In this document: piece by piece, positions 57,841 through 61,884 of the stretch
Position numbering within the stretch: the first letter of the stretch is position 1
How the letters are laid out: every line of letters starts with the position of its first letter
DNA from: a virus
Virus record (IMG/VR): IMGVR_UViG_3300020442_000948
Span: 1 to 61,884 of that record
DNA length: 61,884 nucleotides
Reading direction: 5' to 3' (one strand)
Translations under genes and position numbers: made by a program
Notes under the pieces: model-generated
Database searches by the model: none
The model's input: the letters and a program-made list of their open reading frames with translations, nothing else
What the model was told of the DNA's origin: nothing

Positions 57841-58077
57841 ATGGCAACGCCAATTTTCTCCCCTTTCAATAACATCGAAGCATGGGACGATGTGATGACT
57901 CAACTCGAAGCATTTGTGAATGATACTAATGCAGACATCGATATGGCATATGATTGGGTATGTGAGCAACTGGATATTTCCTCCTTTGTTGATAACGAAG
58001 TCGCATGGGATTCTTTCTACAATGTATGGGAAGCATGTGACAATCGCAACGACCTTAACACTTTTCAAATCGTATAA
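57841..58077 (+). CDS. Small hypothetical acidic protein
   Basis: The product has 78 residues from ATG 57841. MATPIFSPFNNIEAWDDVMT, then FVNDTNADIDMAYDWVCEQL and ISSFVDNEVAWDSFYNVWEA is strongly acidic and Trp-rich. Such DNA-like acidic surfaces are common in phage inhibitors of host DNA-binding proteins, but no such role is shown. Overlaps the next gene by one base. Confidence 0.55.
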   Translation: MATPIFSPFNNIEAWDDVMTQLEAFVNDTNADIDMAYDWVCEQLDISSFVDNEVAWDSFYNVWEACDNRNDLNTFQIV

Positions 58078-58310
58078 TGCAAGACATTTTCAACAATCTC
58101 AACCAAGAATTAGCAAACCTTTCTATTTACAAACCAGTGACTAATCCCTACGTCGAAAACCTCATTGAAATGGGTTACGATCGTGCTGACTGTGAGACAG
58201 TAGCAGCAGCAGGAGTTGATAAGACTTTCCCCCTCAACATTCACGGGAGAGTATATCAAACCCAAGCAGAATACGATGAAGCATTGCATGACTTTCTCAA
58301 TGGACAATAA
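58077..58310 (+). CDS. Small hypothetical protein
   Basis: The product has 77 residues, starting on the previous stop (TAATG). MQDIFNNLNQELANLSIYKP, then VENLIEMGYDRADCETVAAA and a C-terminal YQTQAEYDEALHDFLNGQ. Function unknown. Confidence 0.57.
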   Translation: MQDIFNNLNQELANLSIYKPVTNPYVENLIEMGYDRADCETVAAAGVDKTFPLNIHGRVYQTQAEYDEALHDFLNGQ

Positions 58311-58488
58311 TAACATCGTCGATGTCACTAACTCCCCGAAAGATTGGGAGGATTTTTGGAACTCATTCAACGACTACTACAATGAAGACGACCGCGCAAA
58401 CTTATCTGGTTCGGGTATACGACCAGTTCACAATGATGCAGGTAACGAAGACAATGCCAACAACTCCGAAGACATCGAAGGGGATTAA
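58300..58488 (+). CDS. Small hypothetical acidic protein
   Basis: The product has 62 residues from ATG 58300, overlapping the previous gene by 11 bases. DVTNSPKDWEDFWNSFNDYY is followed by a disordered Asn/Asp/Glu-rich end. Most of it is overlapped by another frame (58382-58576), so one of the two may be spurious. Confidence 0.45.
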   Translation: MDNNNIVDVTNSPKDWEDFWNSFNDYYNEDDRANLSGSGIRPVHNDAGNEDNANNSEDIEGD

Positions 58489-58576
58489 ATCGCAGCAAAA
58501 TCGTGTATTGAATTGGGCACGAAAAACCTATCCGAATAACATCAGATACGAGGTTGAACCTGTGCCAATCAGATAA
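58382..58576 (+). CDS. Possible small basic protein overlapping the acidic one
   Basis: The product has 64 residues from ATG 58382, or 47 from ATG 58433. MKTTAQTYLVRVYDQFTMMQ, then NRVLNWARKTYPNNIRYEVE reads as plausible beta-helix-beta protein. It is the only frame covering 58489-58576, which supports it being real, but it shares over 100 bases with the upstream gene in another frame. Confidence 0.4.
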   Translation: MKTTAQTYLVRVYDQFTMMQVTKTMPTTPKTSKGIKSQQNRVLNWARKTYPNNIRYEVEPVPIR

Positions 58577-58588
58577 GTGGCACACAAC

Positions 58589-58621
58589 ATGGTGCTAAGC
58601 ACCTAAAATCGTGTATTATTA
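58589..58621 (+). promoter_or_regulatory. Promoter/operator module AGCAC-N7-CGTGTATTATTA
   Basis: GGTGCT (58591-58596), A, AGCACC (58598-58603) is a six-base palindrome; CGTGTATTAT follows with -10 TATTAT at 58614-58619. Transcription would start near 58626, 20 bases before ATG 58647. The TGGTG..AGCAC..CGTGTATTATTA order is shared with 54147-54176. Confidence 0.6.
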
Positions 58622-58646
58622 AAGAGTCAAAGAAATTAACACAAAC

Positions 58647-58964
58647 ATGCGTAAGATCGAAACTCAAATGAACACTGCAATCCGCAATCGTTCTTCTTTC
58701 TCTTCATCAAACACAACTGTTTCTATCAACTCCGATAATACCGCAGAAGTCAGACTTCACGGCAATCACATCGCAACAATCACTAACGACAGTGTTATTT
58801 TGTTCGATGGTGGTTGGCAGTCTAACACCACTAAATCACGCCTTAACGCTATTCTTCACGAATTCGCTTATGGTGTTGGTGTTTTCCAAAAGAATTGGGA
58901 GTGGTTCGTGTGTAACAACAACAAGACCGAAGATTTCACCAACGGCATGGAGATTGCGCTCTAA
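58647..58964 (+). CDS. Conserved small protein of cyanophages
   Basis: The product has 105 residues. MRKIETQMNTAIRNRSSFSS, then TTVSINSDNTAEVRLHGNHI, VILFDGGWQSNTTKSRLNAI and VFQKNWEWFV. The GGWQSNTTKSRLNA phrase is one I recall from other phages and cyanobacteria; function unknown to me. It has its own promoter module, implying early expression. Confidence 0.65.
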   Translation: MRKIETQMNTAIRNRSSFSSSNTTVSINSDNTAEVRLHGNHIATITNDSVILFDGGWQSNTTKSRLNAILHEFAYGVGVFQKNWEWFVCNNNKTEDFTNGMEIAL

Positions 58965-59008
58965 TGGTCATCAACATCATCAAATTCATTCTTCTCAAAC
59001 GTTACTAA
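58964..59008 (+). CDS. Possible 14-residue micropeptide
   Basis: ATG 58964 overlaps the previous stop (TAATG) and reads MVINIIKFILLKRY before a stop, one base before the next gene. A hydrophobic basic peptide is conceivable, but the frame may only be a translational bridge. Confidence 0.2.
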   Translation: MVINIIKFILLKRY

Positions 59009-59009
59009 C

Positions 59010-59165
59010 ATGAACCAAGAAACTTACACCGAAATTCTTAAAGTCTGGAACTCCGATGCAACTGACGACTTCGCAATCTTCTCGCCCCTCTACTACGAAA
59101 TGTTCGGCGAGGATTATGACATCCCCTACACCACCGATTCAACACAATCAGCGTTCATCGGTTAA
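59010..59165 (+). CDS. Very small acidic protein
   Basis: The product has 51 residues: MNQETYTEILKVWNSDATDD at the start, then FAIFSPLYYEMFGEDYDIPY. Strongly acidic and aromatic. Codons are regular and the frame fills the gap between neighbours. No ribosome-binding site is evident. Function unknown. Confidence 0.5.
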   Translation: MNQETYTEILKVWNSDATDDFAIFSPLYYEMFGEDYDIPYTTDSTQSAFIG

Positions 59166-59206
59166 TTATCACTGGTCCGAACTATTTCCCCTCTATCCTA
59201 CACAAT

Positions 59207-59350
59207 ATGATTGAAATCAATTTATCTCCCGAGCAATACAATAACGTGATGATTCTGTTAAGAGAGTCACGCGAAAGATCAAAAGATTCTATTCTTACTT
59301 GCTCACTACATACAGATCAAATTGATGACATCATCACCCAGTTTGAATAA
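59207..59350 (+). CDS. Very small hypothetical protein
   Basis: The product has 47 residues: MIEINLSPEQYNNVMILLRE at the start, ending DQIDDIITQFE. Short helical protein. It is preceded by a 41-base gap. Function unknown. Confidence 0.48.
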   Translation: MIEINLSPEQYNNVMILLRESRERSKDSILTCSLHTDQIDDIITQFE

Positions 59351-59381
59351 CCTCTCAGTGACACCTACAAGCGCCTACAAT

Positions 59382-59402
59382 GCCCCCAATTTGTGTTATA
59401 CT
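59382..59402 (+). promoter_or_regulatory. Extended -10 promoter TGT-TATACT
   Basis: CCCCCAATTTGTGT then TATACT (59397-59402) has the TGn extension of an extended -10 promoter; no good -35. The ATG at 59438 is 35 bases further. The string CCCCCARTTTGTGTTA recurs at 60713-60728. Confidence 0.5.
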
Positions 59403-59437
59403 ACATAGTACAGCATTGATTACATCATTCAATTAAA

Positions 59438-60067
59438 ATGACTCAACAACCTGTTAATCTGTCCTCTAATCTTAATGAGGCAATCGACTTTGAAACTTAC
59501 GGTCTTTTCATGACCCCAGTTACAAAGTATAAGATGAAAGATCATGTTGATGATGTTCTGAAATGGGCAAGAAATCAAGACTTCGTAGACATTAAAGAAC
59601 GTCAGGTTTTATGTCACAATGTCCAACAAATTGGCGAAACTAATCAAATTCTCGCAGATCTTCCCGCCCTTAAAGCAACACTACTTGAAGCAGTAAGAAA
59701 ACACAATGAATCAGGATTGTGTTATGCTTCAAACTTTGAGATCTCAGATTGCTATCTAGAAGTAGCACACCAAGGCGCAATTTATGCACCACATGAACAT
59801 TCAAACTGTCTATTCTCTGGCACGTTCTTCATCTCCTACAACGATCAATCGCACTCCTATCTTAAATTCAAACGAAATGTAGTAAGTGCAATGTATCCTG
59901 TAATGATGCTCCCGTTTGAACAAATGACAGCATTCAATCTTCAAGAAGCAACTGTTCCTTACTCTCAGGGTGATTGTCTCATCTATCCTTCTAACCTTAC
60001 ACACGGTTATGAGTCTAACCCATCAGAGAATAGAATTACATTGACTTTCAACGTTATTCCCGTATGA
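59438..60067 (+). CDS. 2OG-Fe(II) oxygenase, HxH type
   Basis: The product has 209 residues: FETYGLFMTPVTKYKMKDHV (family opening), DCYLEVAHQGAIYAPHEHSN (HxH), CLFSGTFFISYNDQSHSYLK, GDCLIYPSNLTHGYESNP (distal His), NRITLTFNVIPV (Arg). It stands apart from the main oxygenase cluster, in the early small-gene region with its own promoter, so its timing may differ. Substrate unknown. Confidence 0.86.
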   Translation: MTQQPVNLSSNLNEAIDFETYGLFMTPVTKYKMKDHVDDVLKWARNQDFVDIKERQVLCHNVQQIGETNQILADLPALKATLLEAVRKHNESGLCYASNFEISDCYLEVAHQGAIYAPHEHSNCLFSGTFFISYNDQSHSYLKFKRNVVSAMYPVMMLPFEQMTAFNLQEATVPYSQGDCLIYPSNLTHGYESNPSENRITLTFNVIPV

Positions 60068-60385
60068 TGTAAGAAATACTCACATCCCTTACGCATCAGC
60101 GTCTCCCGAGTATTTCCCCAGTTACTTCACAGCAACTCAACAGAGAGTTTTCCACAGATAACACCCAAATCTGTGGAATAATTAAATATACAATTAAATA
60201 TAAATGTGTGTTCCATTTAGTTAAATAAATAGCACATTTGTTGTCACCTTGGAGTGTAACCTATCACGCCCGCCCTGTCAAACACATAGAGGACACATTT
60301 TTCACTGTCAGTAACACTTGACAGTTCCGCCCAGATCGATTACATTAACAGAGTTCTACACAGTTAACACGCCTGAGCAATTCCC
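60068..60385 (+). other. 318-base non-coding region, possible origin-like patch
   Basis: No convincing gene. It holds AAATACTC (60074-60081) / GAGTATTT (60108-60115); TTTTCCACA (60148-60156), which I recall as the Synechococcus-type DnaA box; a perfect ten-base inverted repeat TTCCACAGAT (60150-60159) / ATCTGTGGAA (60169-60178); an AT-rich stretch to 60230 (repeated TTAAATA); and AATAAATA (60224-60231). A promoter closes the region. A second TTTTCCACA is at 60494-60502. This arrangement could be a replication origin or a regulatory hub. Confidence 0.4.
60304..60346 (+). promoter_or_regulatory. Promoter TTGACA-N17-TACATT with operator-like repeat
   Basis: TTGACA (60318-60323), a 17-base spacer, TACATT (60341-60346). 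ACTGTCA (60304-60310), eight bases, TGACAGT (60319-60325) is a seven-base inverted repeat covering the -35. A repressor bound there would block polymerase. It serves the small genes starting at 60386. Confidence 0.65.
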
Positions 60386-60562
60386 ATGGGTCGCACATAC
60401 AAACGCAATGATCTGCATAACAGCAGACGCCCCAAATCTATCCGAGAAAAGCGACAGTTTAACCCCAAGAAATCATCTAACTATGATGATGAGTTTTCCA
60501 CAGACTACAACACTAAGTACACTCAAAAGAACCAACGATTAGACCAGACTGACTATGAATGA
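60386..60562 (+). CDS. Small basic conserved protein
   Basis: The product has 58 residues: MGRTYKRNDLHNSRRPKSIR, then EKRQFNPKKSSNYDDEFSTD. The N-terminal part is strongly basic, likely nucleic-acid-binding. I recall short MGR..RPKSIR-type proteins in cyanophages. Its ATG is 40 bases after the promoter. It contains a TTTTCCACA sequence. Function unknown. Confidence 0.55.
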   Translation: MGRTYKRNDLHNSRRPKSIREKRQFNPKKSSNYDDEFSTDYNTKYTQKNQRLDQTDYE

Positions 60563-60686
60563 ATTTGCCCAATTTGACTGGATTGATGACATCCTCGATG
60601 AACCAGATGATGAGGACGATGGTCTAATTTACGAGGACATGTATTACGAGACTAATGAAGAAGAATCCGTTGGGGATTGCACATGA
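60555..60686 (+). CDS. Very small acidic protein
   Basis: The product has 43 residues: MNEFAQFDWIDDILDEPDDE, then DDGLIYEDMYYETNEEESVG. About 40 percent Asp/Glu. It overlaps both neighbours by a few bases in the same operon. Function unknown; a DNA-mimic-like role is conceivable. Confidence 0.5.
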   Translation: MNEFAQFDWIDDILDEPDDEDDGLIYEDMYYETNEEESVGDCT

Positions 60687-60850
60687 GTAAATCCATACAA
60701 CTTGACACATCTCCCCCAGTTTGTGTTAGAATATGGGAGGACAGACGTAAACACTTTTGGCGATACGATTACGACAACTGTCCTAAGTATGGACCATTTA
60801 GTTCTTATCAACAAGCACTGAAAGATTCACTCCACTATTCAACACAATGA
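60683..60850 (+). CDS. Very small hypothetical protein
   Basis: The product has 55 residues: MSKSIQLDTSPPVCVRIWED, then RRKHFWRYDYDNCPKYGPFS. ATGA overlaps with both neighbours support it. Two cysteines and many aromatics. The gene contains TTGACA and TGTTAGAAT, a possible internal promoter. Confidence 0.5.
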   Translation: MSKSIQLDTSPPVCVRIWEDRRKHFWRYDYDNCPKYGPFSSYQQALKDSLHYSTQ

Positions 60851-61041
60851 ACATCCCGACTAAGTATGAAGTTCTCCTCGATCTTTATGACTCTGGATCA
60901 CTCCCACCCGATGAACAGATAGAGTTAGCGCAGTTCCTAATCGACACAGATTTGTATCAACAACTCCACCAATATACACAGTGGTGTGAGTACATGATCT
61001 TAGAAGGATTCTGTTATGAAGTAGTCACTGGGGACAGTTAA
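60847..61041 (+). CDS. Small acidic cyanophage protein
   Basis: The product has 64 residues: KYEVLLDLYDSGSLPPDEQI, ELAQFLIDTDLYQQLHQYTQ and WCEYMILEGFCYEVVTG. Helical and acidic; I recall small proteins with this LLD...DE-type start in phages. It ends the four-gene run. A hairpin overlaps its stop codon. Confidence 0.55.
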   Translation: MNIPTKYEVLLDLYDSGSLPPDEQIELAQFLIDTDLYQQLHQYTQWCEYMILEGFCYEVVTGDS

Positions 61042-61050
61042 TTTGTCCCC
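61030..61050 (+). terminator. Hairpin over a stop codon, weak terminator or attenuator
   Basis: GGGGACA (61030-61036), seven-base loop, TGTCCCC (61044-61050): a perfect seven-base stem with TTCGTT after it. The T-run is poor, so this may only slow or protect the transcript. Confidence 0.45.
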
Positions 61051-61261
61051 TTCGTTGACCCCGCCGTGGGCGGTTATATAAGAAAGTACCTTCTTTCTAA
61101 GCTATAACAGTATCCCAGAGCGGTCGATATATTATTCATGAATTCGCAAACCCCAGTATCAAAAAATTTCCCAGGTAGTAAGATCACCCTCAGGGTCGAG
61201 CTTGCATATATCTGGGATTGTCTCGTAGAGACTCTACGTATCATATTCACGAAAGACCCCC
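61042..61261 (+). promoter_or_regulatory. 220-base structured leader with promoter before HNH gene
   Basis: TTGACC (61055-61060), a 16-base spacer, TATAAG (61077-61082). The spacer contains CCGCC-GTG-GGCGG (61061-61073), a perfect hairpin. The leader then holds AGAAAG/CTTTCT (61081-61098) and the palindrome CGTAGAGACTCTACG (61224-61238). No coding frame is convincing here. Several structured elements in a row suggest controlled expression of the HNH gene. Confidence 0.5.
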
Positions 61262-61723
61262 ATGACCCAAGAGAAGACATGTAAGTGGTGTCACAAGACT
61301 AAACCAATCACAGAGTATTACAAAGCCAGCAAAGCTTATGGAACTGTCGATGGACTGATGGGACACTGTAAGGAATGCCATAAGGATTATTACCGAGATC
61401 GCAATAAGATTGCGATGAGAGAGAATAGAGCGCACTATGTTGGTTTGATGGGTGGTAAGTGTGTGAAGTGTGGCACCACAGAGAATCTCGAAGTCGATCA
61501 TATCAATCCAGAGGATAAGACATTAAGAACCAGTAGTATGTGGATGAGAAAGCATGATAGTATTATGGAGGAGTTAAGCAAATGTCAGTTGTTATGTCGT
61601 GACTGTCATAAGCAAAAGACTAGGGAAGAGAGAGATAAGTTAAAAGGTAGGCAAAGGAATAAAACTGTTACACCTCACATGAAACAGGTTGGCACTTCTA
61701 TTGTAGGAAAGAAGAATGTCTAG
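61262..61723 (+). CDS. HNH endonuclease with zinc-binding N-terminus
   Basis: The product has 153 residues. Cys7/Cys10 and Cys36/Cys39 (CKWC, CKEC) form an N-terminal zinc site. CVKC at 67-70, LEVDHINPEDK with His80, and CRDCHKQKT at 112-120 form the HNH core. Basic C-terminal tail. HNH proteins nick or cut DNA and often act as homing enzymes in T4-like phages. It stands alone behind a structured leader and overlaps the next start by eight bases, both consistent with a mobile insertion. Confidence 0.88.
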   Translation: MTQEKTCKWCHKTKPITEYYKASKAYGTVDGLMGHCKECHKDYYRDRNKIAMRENRAHYVGLMGGKCVKCGTTENLEVDHINPEDKTLRTSSMWMRKHDSIMEELSKCQLLCRDCHKQKTREERDKLKGRQRNKTVTPHMKQVGTSIVGKKNV

Positions 61724-61884
61724 ACCTACCTTAGATGAAATGAATGAGGTCTGGGGCGAATGGGTAGGTCGCCCGTGGTATAAAGATAAGATGAAGGTAG
61801 GTGACTGTTATGGCATCTGTATGGAGTTTTATCAGAAGAAGTTTAATCTAACACTCAGAGACTATCCGAAGTTACATCGGCGGG
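61716..61884 (+). CDS. Putative NlpC/P60-like peptidase, 5' part (cut by window end)
   Basis: The first 56 residues are visible from ATG 61716. EVWGEWVGRPWYKDKMKVGD, then CYGICMEFYQKKFNLTLRDY resembles the catalytic-Cys region of phage NlpC/P60 proteins (GDCYGICMEFY, as in DCWGL..LVY). Such enzymes cut peptidoglycan peptides. The His and third catalytic residue would lie beyond the window, so the call is tentative. Confidence 0.5.
   Translation, partial: MSRPTLDEMNEVWGEWVGRPWYKDKMKVGDCYGICMEFYQKKFNLTLRDYPKLHRR

Noticed and set aside
60318-60542. 74-residue open frame starting with TTG at 60318
   Set aside because: The TTG is part of the -35 box; the frame at 60386 gives a coherent basic protein with a proper ATG.
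1-61884. tRNA genes, integrase, insertion sequences
   Set aside because: No cloverleaf-like stretch was noticed in the gaps, and no recombinase or transposase motif was seen in any frame read.

Overview
The window is part of the genome of a T4-like cyanophage (a myovirus of marine cyanobacteria). The evidence is a partial psbD photosystem II gene at the left edge, a CP12 gene, a CpeT-like phycobilisome gene, phoH and thyX, set among T4-type genes for replication (rnh, gp32, a gp33-like coactivator), baseplate (gp53, gp48, gp54, gp26, gp51, gp27-like, gp5-like) and head completion (gp4). The CpeT-like gene favours a phycoerythrin-bearing host such as marine Synechococcus. NATAAATA late promoters recur upstream of structural genes. 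I found no tRNA, integrase, transposase or CRISPR array.

Layout. 1-6.7 kb: psbD 3' end, a secreted HExxH protein, a 1498-residue virion protein with N-terminal NCY repeats, and a small porin-like protein ending in a clear terminator. 6.8-15.4 kb: a tightly overlapped run of middle genes for nucleotide metabolism, replication and late transcription (glutaredoxin, RNase H, ThyX, PhoH, PD-(D/E)XK exonuclease, gp33-like, DUF1825-like, gp32) and several small proteins. 15.4-17.4 kb: gp53 and gp48 on the minus strand. 17.4-31.3 kb: gp4, gp54, gp26, gp51, two tape-measure-like proteins (one with a C39-type peptidase domain, one with a lysozyme-like domain), a gp27-like hub and a gp5-like spike. CP12, an oxygenase and CpeT sit between gp27-like and gp5-like behind their own sigma70-type promoter. 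31.3-32.4 kb: five small proteins, one Phd/YefM-like. 32.4-44.7 kb: large tail-fibre or baseplate-appendage proteins, including a fibrinogen-like adhesin and a duplicated glycine-rich adhesin. 41.7-60.1 kb: a flavin-dependent halogenase and twelve genes with Fe(II)/2-oxoglutarate-oxygenase signatures, plus an SF2 helicase and a tail lysozyme. 54.2-61.9 kb: a compact early-type region of tiny genes with repeated promoter/operator modules, a possible origin-like patch, an HNH endonuclease and the start of an NlpC/P60-like gene.

How it may work together. Photosynthesis and carbon-metabolism genes (psbD, CP12, CpeT) would keep the light reactions running while Calvin-cycle carbon flow is restrained. 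ThyX, glutaredoxin, PhoH and the replication genes would support DNA synthesis, and the gp33-like protein would turn on the NATAAATA promoters.

The most unusual content is the oxygenase and halogenase cluster, which overlaps and follows the fibre genes. My inference is a tailoring system acting on fibre proteins or on a host or surface molecule. Most functional calls rest on motif recognition by eye, without database searches.
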